Below are positions 1 to 5,359 of a stretch of 51,049 nucleotides of DNA, in pieces. The position numbers and the translations under genes are program-made. Below the pieces are notes generated by a model, which was not told where the DNA came from, made no database searches, and was given only the letters and a program-made list of their open reading frames with translations. Numbering within the stretch: the stretch's first letter is position 1; every line of letters starts with the position of its first letter. Source of the stretch: Actinomycetes bacterium. Its GTDB lineage: Bacteria > Actinomycetota > Acidimicrobiia > Acidimicrobiales > RAAP-2. The DNA lies in the NCBI GenBank assembly GCA_021779855.1, contig JAJXZW010000014.1:1-51049 (forward strand). The letters are read 5' to 3'.

Positions 1-1
1 C

Positions 2-118
2 CACTCCGCCGCGGACCTGCGGCGGATCCAGCGCAGCCTCAACGGGCGTCCGCGCGCGACCCTCGGCTATATGACACCATCGGAGAAGTTCGCCGAGCTC
101 GTTGCGCTCACCGGTTGA
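2..118 (+). CDS. IS30-family transposase, C-terminal fragment (partial at window edge)
   Basis: The last 38 codons of an open frame entering from the left. The peptide contains LNGRPRATLGYMTPSEKF, the conserved C-terminal signature of IS30-family DDE transposases, and ends at the TGA at 116-118. The rest of the gene, including the catalytic DDE residues, lies outside the window, so completeness cannot be judged. The right inverted repeat of the IS would be expected within roughly 50 bp downstream but could not be identified without the left end. It may be an insertion inside or at the border of the integrative element that follows. Confidence 0.75.
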   Translation, partial: HSAADLRRIQRSLNGRPRATLGYMTPSEKFAELVALTG

Positions 119-195
119 GACCGCCCAGAGTCCAGGTGTGTATTCAAGAAGTGCGTTGGGAGTCGAAGTCGTTGTTTCACGTGACTTGCGAGACG

Positions 196-201
196 TATCT
201 T
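196..201 (+). promoter_or_regulatory. -10 hexamer TATCTT, leaderless-type
   Basis: TATCTT is followed by exactly 6 nt and an ATG at 208. The spacing matches the leaderless promoters seen elsewhere in the window. No convincing -35 element is visible. Confidence 0.45.
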
Positions 202-207
202 GTCCGC

Positions 208-294
208 ATGAATCCTCAGTCCGCCTTCGTTGATCTCAGACATCTCGTGGCCGAAGTCTCAGTCGAAAGTGATGGCGGCAATGCCGAGGCTTGA
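208..294 (+). CDS. Possible 28-codon leader ORF overlapping the DUF6941 gene
   Basis: An ATG placed 6 nt after TATCTT opens a 28-codon frame (begins MNPQSAFVDL) ending at TGA 292-294, inside the beginning of the DUF6941 gene in another frame. It has no recognisable domain. It could be a translated leader ORF coupling to the next gene, or the ATG could merely mark the transcription start. Support is only the promoter spacing. Confidence 0.25.
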   Translation: MNPQSAFVDLRHLVAEVSVESDGGNAEA

Positions 295-694
295 AGCGGC
301 CCTTTTGGCGGACAACGCGCAGGACTACGGAGGCAAGGTCTCGATCTTGGGCGGGTTCGTGTCGATGCTCAACGTGCCGGGTATCCCGTTCGCCTACGTC
401 GTGCAATTTGTGGGAAGGGTCTCGTTCAGCCGCGAAGATCTGGAAGTTCCTCACCACGTTCAAGTATCAGTGACCGACGATGGCGCCAATGCAATCTTCA
501 CCGCGAACTTGGAATTGCCGCCTGCCCCAGGTGTGCAGGATGGTGTATTCGTTGAAAAGGGACAGAACCTACTGGTGCCGCTCCTTCTGAACATTGAGGC
601 ACCAGGGATATATGTAGTTGTCCTTGAAGTGGACGGAGAGGAGTTGGCGCAGCTGCCTCTCCAGGTCGCAGTGCGAGCCGTTCCCGGGCCGTGA
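272..694 (+). CDS. DUF6941 family protein
   Basis: About 140 residues. The N-terminus (MPRLEAALLADNAQDYGGKVSILGG...) followed by alternating beta-type segments with P-rich turns resembles the DUF6941 family, whose members are small proteins of unknown function in actinobacteria and often lie in accessory DNA. I chose ATG 272 because conservation begins here; ATG 281 (MPRLEAALL) is equally possible, and the frame is open from TTG 230. There are no membrane segments, signal peptide or catalytic motifs. The last codons overlap the next gene by 4 nt (GTGA), so it is probably co-transcribed with the DUF4258/DUF2283 pair. Function unknown. Confidence 0.7.
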   Translation: MAAMPRLEAALLADNAQDYGGKVSILGGFVSMLNVPGIPFAYVVQFVGRVSFSREDLEVPHHVQVSVTDDGANAIFTANLELPPAPGVQDGVFVEKGQNLLVPLLLNIEAPGIYVVVLEVDGEELAQLPLQVAVRAVPGP

Positions 695-921
695 AGTTTC
701 GCTATTCAAAGCATGCTCAAAGGAGGATGTTGGAGCGTGGGATCAGCGAGGCGGACGTTACGCGCGCCTACGCTACCAAGAAAAATCCTCCGGGACCAGG
801 AGATAATGGTGCGCTGGTGTGGACGGGATTGGCGACGAACCGGCAATCGCTCAGTCTCGTATGCTCAGAGGAGACTGACGAGAGTGTCTTTGTGGTGACT
901 CTCTACTGGACTGACCGATAA
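691..921 (+). CDS. DUF4258 family protein (RelE-like toxin candidate)
   Basis: 76 residues beginning MKFRYSKHAQRRMLERGIS, the typical DUF4258 opening (aromatic, S-x-HA-x-x-RM-x-x-R-GI-S), followed by a variable middle and a C-terminal beta strand (VFVVTLYWTDR). DUF4258 proteins are small, structurally close to the RelE/ParE fold, and are frequently encoded next to DUF2283 proteins, as here with a 10-bp gap. The GTG start at 691 overlaps the preceding stop (GTGA). A toxin role is inferred from family and context; no catalytic residues can be assigned by eye. Confidence 0.75.
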   Translation: MKFRYSKHAQRRMLERGISEADVTRAYATKKNPPGPGDNGALVWTGLATNRQSLSLVCSEETDESVFVVTLYWTDR

Positions 922-931
922 GGACGAAGAA

Positions 932-1258
932 ATGCGATTCGAGTGGGATCTGGATGTTGACGCCCTCTACGTGCGCGTTGTCGATCAGGCGGTCGCGAAG
1001 CAAAGAGGCACCGCCCCACTCATCGCAGACCTCTCTGGGTCAGGTGAGGTGGTTGGCGTCGAGGTGCTTTTCCCTGTTCCTTTGGATGTCGTGGGGCGTT
1101 TTCTTGATGAGTTGGGCCTTCCCGCCGACCTGAGGGAGGGGATTGGGATGGCTCTAAATGAAGGGAATCTTCACGCACTCGCTAAGAGGCGCGGAGGCGA
1201 GCCGGCGACCAGGGGCGATGAGAGATCGCGGACCGAGCTGGTGTCGACAACTTGCTAG
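932..1258 (+). CDS. DUF2283 family protein (candidate partner of DUF4258)
   Basis: 108 residues; ATG 932. The first 50 contain the DUF2283 pattern: WDLDVDALYVRVVDQ, then a strand ending in DLSGSGEVVGVEVLFP, corresponding to the usual D-x-D-ALYIRL ... D-G-x-VVGIEIL. Family domains are about 50-60 residues; this one has an extra charged 50-residue tail. DUF2283 genes are commonly paired with DUF4258 genes in mobile DNA, so an antitoxin or neutralising partner role is plausible but not shown. Only 10 bp separate it from the DUF4258 gene. Confidence 0.75.
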   Translation: MRFEWDLDVDALYVRVVDQAVAKQRGTAPLIADLSGSGEVVGVEVLFPVPLDVVGRFLDELGLPADLREGIGMALNEGNLHALAKRRGGEPATRGDERSRTELVSTTC

Positions 1259-1279
1259 TCTCAGACTGAGAGAGTCTCA
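1259..1279. promoter_or_regulatory. Operator-like alternating inverted repeats
   Basis: TCTCAG-A-CTGAGA (1259-1271) is a perfect inverted repeat, and its right arm is reused in TGAGA-GAG-TCTCA (1267-1279). It lies just upstream of the -10 box of the HTH-like gene at 1295, over the expected -35 region. A very similar palindrome occurs at 1822-1836, and a further half-site CTGAGACAT is at 1314-1322. Confidence 0.5.
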
Positions 1280-1282
1280 AGT

Positions 1283-1288
1283 TATAGT
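1283..1288 (+). promoter_or_regulatory. -10 hexamer TATAGT, leaderless-type
   Basis: TATAGT is followed by 6 nt and the GTG start at 1295. The operator-like repeat 1259-1279 covers the region where a -35 box would lie, consistent with a regulated promoter. Confidence 0.55.
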
Positions 1289-1294
1289 CGGGGA

Positions 1295-1660
1295 GTGGCC
1301 CGCCGACTTCGACCTGAGACATGGGCGGAGCGCGGGTTCAAAAATGCGGGGATCCTGACTACCGCGCGCGCACTCAAGTTCGCCATGGGCTGGGGCCTGT
1401 TCACGGCCAGTGAGGGTCGAGAGCCAGAGAACATTGAGGAATACGCCGAGATAATGGGCGAGAGCCGCGCCACGGCCTACCGAGATCAGCAGGCCTTCCG
1501 CCAGGCCTACCCTGACGAGGAGTCCCCGACTCGCATGAACCGGGTCTCAGGCGCCCAGGAGCGCTACAACGAGGCCTTCCGCAAGCTCCACGACGTCCCC
1601 AAGGCCTATCGCCAGATCCAGCCGGTCCAGTACCTGCTCGGGGGATCCCCCGCCTCCTGA
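1295..1660 (+). CDS. Small HTH-like protein, function unknown
   Basis: 121 residues from GTG 1295 (leaderless arrangement). The segment IEEYAEIMGESRATAYRDQQAFRQAYP (about residues 49-75) looks like a helix-turn-helix in which EYAEIMGESRATAYRDQ forms the turn and recognition helix. No family is recognised by eye. The N-terminus is basic (ARRLRPETWAER), and the C-terminal third is charged and helical. It sits directly upstream of the Rep gene and between two copies of the same palindromic sequence, so it is a candidate repressor or copy-control protein of the element. That role is inference. Confidence 0.6.
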   Translation: MARRLRPETWAERGFKNAGILTTARALKFAMGWGLFTASEGREPENIEEYAEIMGESRATAYRDQQAFRQAYPDEESPTRMNRVSGAQERYNEAFRKLHDVPKAYRQIQPVQYLLGGSPAS

Positions 1661-1674
1661 GAGGGAAGGGGGGA

Positions 1675-1730
1675 GGCGCCCGGCGGGCCGGGGGTGCCCC
1701 TCACCCCCTGAGGGGCAACCCGGCGCCCGG
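1675..1730. repeat. GC-rich hairpin cluster, candidate replication or control structure
   Basis: Within the 154-bp gap between the HTH-like gene and rep lies a perfect 9-bp inverted repeat, TGCCCCTCA / TGAGGGGCA with a 5-nt loop (1695-1717). It is flanked by GGCGCC blocks at 1675-1680 and 1723-1728 that could extend it imperfectly. Placement immediately upstream of an HUH Rep gene makes a double-strand origin or a transcription-control hairpin possible. Confidence 0.4.
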
Positions 1731-1740
1731 ACGACCTCGC

Positions 1741-1760
1741 CCCGCCCTCAGGGCGGGTTT
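1741..1760 (+). terminator. Candidate intrinsic terminator
   Basis: CCCGCCC-TCA-GGGCGGG (7-bp perfect stem, 3-nt loop) is followed by TTT. It ends the transcription unit of the HTH-like gene just before the rep promoter. Confidence 0.5.
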
Positions 1761-1777
1761 CGCCTGTTCTCTCGCTG

Positions 1778-1806
1778 TTGACACGAATCCCGCAGCATGG
1801 TCTAGT
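1778..1806 (+). promoter_or_regulatory. rep promoter: TTGACA-17-TCTAGT
   Basis: A consensus -35 (TTGACA, 1778-1783), a 17-nt spacer and a -10-like TCTAGT (1801-1806). The Rep start codon is 8 nt further on, so the transcript would be leaderless or nearly so. Confidence 0.75.
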
Positions 1807-1814
1807 CTTGGGGT

Positions 1815-2699
1815 ATGGGAATCTCAGAATCTGAGACATACAGAACACGGGATGGGCCCTGGACGGGCTCACGCGGTGTCCCTTCACTTGATAGGGAAAC
1901 GAAACTCCCCGTGAGGGCTAGTTCAGAGGATCGTTTCTCCTTCATCTTGTACCCCGGCGTGGGCGAGGTGGTGGCGACCAGGGTCGTGAAGGAGCCTCGT
2001 TCGGGATCCCTTCGGAGTGCTGAGCCGGATGTGGAACGCTCCCACAGGAGCGCGGCGCAGCGGGCCAAGACGAAGGTTCGTCGGTACGCCCTCCACAATG
2101 GCCTGCGTTGGATGTGGACCCTCACGTACGCGGAGGCCACGTTTGACCCTGATGTTGTCGCTCGCGACGTCGAGCGGTTCTTGGCTCGGGTGGTCGCTCA
2201 TCGTGGGGGCGAACGCTTTCCGTATGTTCGGGTCTTCGAGTGGCACAAGTCGGGCCACGGGATCCACGTTCATATGGGTGTGCCGTTCTGGTTCGATCAC
2301 GCTGATCTCGGGGCCCTGTGGGGTAAGGGCTTCGTGTGGACGTCCGACATGAAGCCCAGGGGTACTGCCGCGGAGATCGGGTTCGAGAAGGCCGCCCAGT
2401 ACCTGACGAAGTACGTGGGAAAGGCGTTCGCCGTGGCTCAGGGCGGGAGACATCGCTACGAGTGCGCTCAGGGGTTCCCAGTGACGTCGTATCGCTTCCG
2501 GGCGAGGTCGATGGATGATGGAGCGGCAGCTGTTCGTGAGGCGTTCCCCAGAGGAATCCGTCGAGTCTGGAAGTCCTGGGAGCAGAAGGATTGGGAGGGC
2601 CCTGACGTGCTTCTCGTGGCCTACGACGGGCCGGCCGGGGGACCGGGGTGGGAGAGGCTCAAGGCGGGCCTTGAGGCGTATCAGGAGATTGGCCAGTGA
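1815..2699 (+). CDS. HUH-endonuclease replication initiator (Rep)
   Basis: 294 residues from ATG 1815, directly after its promoter. It shows the three rolling-circle Rep motifs in order: motif 1 WTLTY (residues 101-105), motif 2 HVH (151-153, in SGHGIHVHMGV) with the two metal-binding histidines, and motif 3 YLTKY (196-200) with candidate nucleophilic tyrosines Y196 and Y200 and lysine 199. It would nick one strand at the double-strand origin and stay covalently attached to the 5' end. The first 90 residues are basic and poorly conserved; no helicase domain is present. The last codons overlap the excisionase start (GTGA). The palindrome 1822-1836 lies inside its first codons, suggesting tight repression. 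Confidence 0.85.
   Translation: MGISESETYRTRDGPWTGSRGVPSLDRETKLPVRASSEDRFSFILYPGVGEVVATRVVKEPRSGSLRSAEPDVERSHRSAAQRAKTKVRRYALHNGLRWMWTLTYAEATFDPDVVARDVERFLARVVAHRGGERFPYVRVFEWHKSGHGIHVHMGVPFWFDHADLGALWGKGFVWTSDMKPRGTAAEIGFEKAAQYLTKYVGKAFAVAQGGRHRYECAQGFPVTSYRFRARSMDDGAAAVREAFPRGIRRVWKSWEQKDWEGPDVLLVAYDGPAGGPGWERLKAGLEAYQEIGQ
1822..1836. promoter_or_regulatory. Palindromic operator-like site at the rep start
   Basis: TCTCAGA-A-TCTGAGA is a perfect 7-bp inverted repeat with 1-nt spacer, lying about 5-20 nt downstream of the predicted rep transcription start. It shares TCTCAGA and CTGAGACAT with the sites around 1259-1322, so one DNA-binding protein probably recognises both regions. Confidence 0.5.
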
Positions 2700-2908
2700 T
2701 CGTGGACCTGGCGGCCCTACCGCTCCCGCAGCTCGTCTCCCCTGAGGTAGCGGCAACGTACCTCGGGATAAGCGCGTACACGGTCCGTCAAAGGCTGAAG
2801 CGGGGAGAAATCCCCGGGAAGAAGCACGGCTCGCGGTGGCTCATTCGCGTCCAAGATCTGGCGGACTACGTAAGGCCCAACAATCGGGGTGAGGAGCCGC
2901 AGCCGTAA
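2696..2908 (+). CDS. xis: Excisionase-type DNA-binding protein (winged HTH)
   Basis: 70 residues from GTG 2696, overlapping the rep stop. The core LVSPEVAATYLGISAYTVRQRLKRGEIPGKKHGSRWLIRVQDLADYV (residues about 13-59) is a MerR/excisionase-type winged helix of the HTH_17 group: the S-x-x-E-AA-x-YL-G-x-S helix, the TVRQRLKRGEIP recognition helix, and a basic wing. Such proteins bend DNA at the attachment site and direct integrases toward excision. The rep-xis order is that of pSAM2-like elements; the integrase is separated from it here by a nuclease gene and is convergent. Confidence 0.8.
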   Translation: MIVDLAALPLPQLVSPEVAATYLGISAYTVRQRLKRGEIPGKKHGSRWLIRVQDLADYVRPNNRGEEPQP

Positions 2909-2951
2909 CGGCTGGGTTCCTCGGGTTCGGCGGCGAGGCAGATGGTCGACT

Positions 2952-2957
2952 TATCAT
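2952..2957 (+). promoter_or_regulatory. -10 hexamer TATCAT, leaderless-type
   Basis: TATCAT is followed by 6 nt and a GTG at 2964, the same spacing as other leaderless genes here. It argues that the nuclease gene starts at 2964, downstream of the earlier in-frame GTG 2889 that overlaps xis. Confidence 0.45.
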
Positions 2958-2963
2958 CCGTCA

Positions 2964-3998
2964 GTGGTCTTGGCTCCGGGACGCACTAACACGTGGTGGC
3001 TCCTCGACTCGGCCGAAGACGTCTGGATGGAGTCAACCGACCGATCCGACCTCGGGAGAAATCTCCTTGCCCCGATTTCCTCGTCAGCTGGCCACAAGCT
3101 CGTGGAATTTGTGAGACCAGGGGATCTGGTTCTCCACTACTACCAACCCACCCGCCAAATCGTCGCGTACTCAATCGCCGAAGCGCTCCCGTTTGAGTCG
3201 GAGGTCCGTTGGCCGGATAGGGATGCCTCCCCTGCGCAGCCTGCGTACGAGGTTCCTCTGGCGCACTTCCAGTTCCTGGAGCAGCCAGTGTCGCTGGAGG
3301 AGATTCGCGCGAAGGAGTCCGACATCCGACGGATACGCGAGGCGCTCGTAAGCCTGACGCACGGTGGGCCGATGTACTTGCCGTTCGAGCTGTCCGAAAA
3401 GAGGCCGCTGAGACCAGCGCAGGGTGCCTATCTGACCAAGATGCCTCGGGCCGTCTTCGACTTGTTTCCCGAGCTCGATGAAGCGAGGGGACTCCAGGAA
3501 GCAGTTCTGACTCTGCCGGGCCATCCGAAGAGTGGGACCACGGCGCCGCCGCCGCGACCTCCAGTGGGGAGGCCTACTAAGACGGGCAGACAGTCGGACG
3601 TTCGCAAGAAGGATGCCGCCGAGAGGTACGCCATGGAGCGGGCTACGCACTTTCTCGCAGAGCTGGGCTACACGGTGCGAGACGTGAGTAACCAGGCATC
3701 GCTCGGCTATGACCTCTACGCGGTGCGGGATGGAGACGACGTTGGCTGTGAGGTGAAAGGCAGTATCGGCGACCGGATCGCGGTGGACGTCCAGGCGTCC
3801 GAGGTCGACTTTGCCCGGGAAGTGCGCGGGCCCACGCGATCGCTCCTCTACGTCGTCGACAAGATCCAGCTGGAGGAGCGCGGTGGTGAGATTCGGGGCG
3901 TAGATGGGCGGGAGAGGCCCTACTGGGACTGGCGGCCCTCGGATAGGGCAATCACCCCAACCGCCTACCGGTTCATGCTTCCGCTTCGCGAGGGCTAG
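2964..3998 (+). CDS. EVE-like / DUF3883 (NOV_C) fusion, predicted modification-dependent nuclease
   Basis: 344 residues from GTG 2964; the frame is open from 2889. Residues about 9-110 look like an EVE/PUA-type fold (NTWWLLDSAEDVW, then VRPGDLVLHYYQ and IVAYSIAEA), a class of modules that bind modified bases. After a proline-rich linker (about 192-205), residues about 218-320 match DUF3883/NOV_C, a PD-(D/E)xK nuclease-like domain: GYD with D250 and C-E-V-K with E263 and K265. Such pairings fit modification-dependent (type IV-like) restriction enzymes acting on phage DNA with altered bases. It sits between xis and int as cargo; its 3' end overlaps the convergent integrase gene by 26 bp. Nuclease function is inferred from domains. 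Confidence 0.75.
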   Translation: MVLAPGRTNTWWLLDSAEDVWMESTDRSDLGRNLLAPISSSAGHKLVEFVRPGDLVLHYYQPTRQIVAYSIAEALPFESEVRWPDRDASPAQPAYEVPLAHFQFLEQPVSLEEIRAKESDIRRIREALVSLTHGGPMYLPFELSEKRPLRPAQGAYLTKMPRAVFDLFPELDEARGLQEAVLTLPGHPKSGTTAPPPRPPVGRPTKTGRQSDVRKKDAAERYAMERATHFLAELGYTVRDVSNQASLGYDLYAVRDGDDVGCEVKGSIGDRIAVDVQASEVDFAREVRGPTRSLLYVVDKIQLEERGGEIRGVDGRERPYWDWRPSDRAITPTAYRFMLPLREG

Positions 3999-5145
3999 GG
4001 GCCCTCAGGGATCGGGATAGCACCTCGGAGGCGGCACGCTGGCGGTCGAGTGTGGGGTGCGCGTAGGTACGGAGGGTTAGTGCGGGATCGGCGTGACCAA
4101 GGAAGTCGGCCGTATCGCGCGCGGAGACTCCCGCGGCGAGTAGCTCTGTAGCGGCGAGATGCCTCAGGGAGTGGAGGTGAATCCCTGGGAGCGCCAGAGC
4201 GTCGGCTGCCCTCCTGACCTCGCGAGACACGAGGTCGAGGCTGATCGGCCGCGATCCGTCCGGGACCCCAGAGAAGATGAAGGAATCGGCGCCGAGGTGA
4301 ACCCCCCAGTCAATGGCGAGCGTTCGCCGACTGTCGCGCCACACCTTCAGCCACGCCACGACCTCGTCAACCAGGTGAATTTGTCGGCTGCGCCCAGTCT
4401 TGGTCGACTTGACCCCGACGTGCCCGCTCGACGAGTAGGCGCTGGCGTCGATTGTCAGAGACGGTCCTTTGATTGACGACCAGCGGAGTGCCGCCACCTC
4501 CCCGCGTCGGCATCCGGTGACGGCAGCGAGGAACACGAACGCGCCGACCACCTCGTTTCGTGATTGGCAGAGTGAGATGAGGCGCTGGACGTCCTCGGGG
4601 GAGGGGATGTCTAGGGGCTTTGGCGTGGCCCGGGGGAGGGTGGTTCGTGCGGAAACGTTCTGGGTGATCCAGTCCCAGCGAATGGCCTGGTTGAGAGCAG
4701 CGGATATGACGTTGTGGACGTTGCGAATGGTGCGTGGGCTCTTTCCGTCCTTCGACAGGGAGGTGTAGAGCGAGTCGAGGTGGTAGACGCTTAGCTTGCC
4801 GATCTTGATGCCGCCGAGCGTGGGTTCTATGTGCGTCGTGATGAGGCTTCGGTAGCCGTTCAGCGTGGTTGGGGACCGCCCGCGATCCTCCTGGAAGCGC
4901 ATCCACTCCGAGAGAAGTTGGCTGAGGGTCGCCGTGGAGTCGTTGGGCGCGTCCTCCCGCGAGGCGAGAATGCGTCGGGCTTCCTTCTCCGCTTCGGTCT
5001 TCGTCTTCGCCGTGAGGGTTACGGCGCGTCGCTGGGGTCTTCCCGTGACAGGGTCAGGTCCAGCGCTGTATCGGTAGAACCATCGGCCGCTCCCTTTGGG
5101 TCGTTCGATCAGGGAGCCTGTACCATGTGGGCGCCGCTTGGCCAT
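3973..5145 (-). CDS. int: Tyrosine recombinase integrase
   Basis: 390 residues, full length for phage/ICE integrases. N-terminal arm-binding region (1-65, basic with SGRWFYRYSAG), SAM-like core-binding domain (about 72-165) and catalytic domain (about 178-385). The catalytic set is complete: R213 (TGCRRGE), K249, H325 and R328 (HSLRH), H351 (LGHADP) and Y361 (LRTYAHP). The ATG at 5145 is 49 bp from tRNA-Arg, and TAGGGT sits 6 nt upstream, so a leaderless transcript is likely. It would catalyse integration and, with the excisionase, excision of the element. It is convergent with the nuclease gene, unlike pSAM2 where int follows xis. Confidence 0.9.
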   Translation of the reverse strand: MAKRRPHGTGSLIERPKGSGRWFYRYSAGPDPVTGRPQRRAVTLTAKTKTEAEKEARRILASREDAPNDSTATLSQLLSEWMRFQEDRGRSPTTLNGYRSLITTHIEPTLGGIKIGKLSVYHLDSLYTSLSKDGKSPRTIRNVHNVISAALNQAIRWDWITQNVSARTTLPRATPKPLDIPSPEDVQRLISLCQSRNEVVGAFVFLAAVTGCRRGEVAALRWSSIKGPSLTIDASAYSSSGHVGVKSTKTGRSRQIHLVDEVVAWLKVWRDSRRTLAIDWGVHLGADSFIFSGVPDGSRPISLDLVSREVRRAADALALPGIHLHSLRHLAATELLAAGVSARDTADFLGHADPALTLRTYAHPTLDRQRAASEVLSRSLRAPSPREAEA

Positions 5146-5151
5146 ACCGGG

Positions 5152-5157
5152 ACCCTA
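5152..5157 (-). promoter_or_regulatory. -10 hexamer TAGGGT for int, leaderless-type
   Basis: On the minus strand TAGGGT is separated by 6 nt from the int ATG. The direct repeat at 5166-5184 lies just upstream, where integrase or a regulator could occlude the promoter. Confidence 0.4.
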
Positions 5158-5165
5158 GCCCTAAC

Positions 5166-5184
5166 TTGGATCACGATTGGATCA
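5166..5184. repeat. TTGGATCA direct repeat, possible integrase arm or operator site
   Basis: TTGGATCA occurs at 5166-5173 and 5177-5184, spaced 11 bp, one helical turn, in the 49-bp gap between int and the tRNA. Arm-type integrase sites or an int operator would be expected here. The function is inference. Confidence 0.4.
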
Positions 5185-5194
5185 AAGGCACGGA

Positions 5195-5266
5195 GCCCCC
5201 GTAGCTCAGGGGATAGAGCATCGGTTTCCTAAACCGTGTGCGCAGGTTCGAATCCTGCCGGGGGCG
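5195..5266 (+). tRNA. tRNA-Arg (anticodon CCT)
   Basis: A full cloverleaf: acceptor GCCCCCG (5195-5201) pairs with CGGGGGC (5259-5265) plus discriminator G; D-arm GCTC/GAGC; anticodon stem TCGGT/ACCGT with loop TTCCTAA, giving anticodon CCT; T-arm GCAGG-TTCGAAT-CCTGC (5242-5258). CCA is not encoded. It is the insertion landmark for the integrase. The element lies on its 5' side, so the intact tRNA 3' end faces the chromosome; no second copy of its end is visible in the window. Confidence 0.95.
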
Positions 5267-5276
5267 CGAAGGAGCA

Positions 5277-5337
5277 CGGGTGACGACACCCGCTAGGACC
5301 TGGACGTGCTTGCGCCCGGCCCGCCCAAGAGCGGGCC
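5277..5337 (+). terminator. Two small hairpins after tRNA-Arg
   Basis: CGGGTG-ACGA-CACCCG (5277-5292) and GGCCCGC-CCAAGA-GCGGGCC (5318-5337) are perfect stems in the gap before the next gene. Neither has a T tract, so a terminator role for the tRNA transcript is only possible. Confidence 0.35.
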
Positions 5338-5347
5338 TCACCAGGAG

Positions 5348-5353
5348 CATAAT
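5348..5353 (+). promoter_or_regulatory. -10 hexamer CATAAT, leaderless-type
   Basis: CATAAT is followed by GGGCCC (6 nt) and the ATG of the 2-hydroxyacid dehydrogenase at 5360. Confidence 0.5.
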
Positions 5354-5359
5354 GGGCCC

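Larger units (their letters stand above)
1..5194. mobile_element. Integrated rep-xis-int element next to tRNA-Arg (left end not defined)
   Basis: Seen: an HUH Rep gene, an excisionase-type gene one step downstream, a tyrosine integrase whose start codon lies 49 bp from a tRNA gene, a DUF4258/DUF2283 pair and a predicted restriction nuclease, all in a stretch visibly less GC-rich than the rest. Known: actinobacterial integrative elements of the pSAM2 type have rep, xis and int together and integrate at tRNA genes. Inferred: this is a small integrative or satellite element; no TraB/FtsK-like transfer gene is present. The left boundary is unknown and may lie outside the window or near the IS30 remnant; I could not find a second copy of the tRNA end within 1-5194. 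Confidence 0.65.

Noticed and set aside
119-207. Right inverted repeat of the IS30 element
   Set aside because: No sequence could be defended as a terminal repeat because the left end is not in the window.
1-5194. A second copy of the tRNA-Arg end marking the element's left att site
   Set aside because: I looked for the T-arm and anticodon-arm sequences of 5221-5266 within 1-5194 and found none. The left boundary may be outside the window.
5146-5194. A standard promoter for tRNA-Arg
   Set aside because: TTGGAT at 5166 and 5177 could be -35 boxes, but no -10 at proper spacing precedes the tRNA; the repeats are better explained as protein-binding sites.
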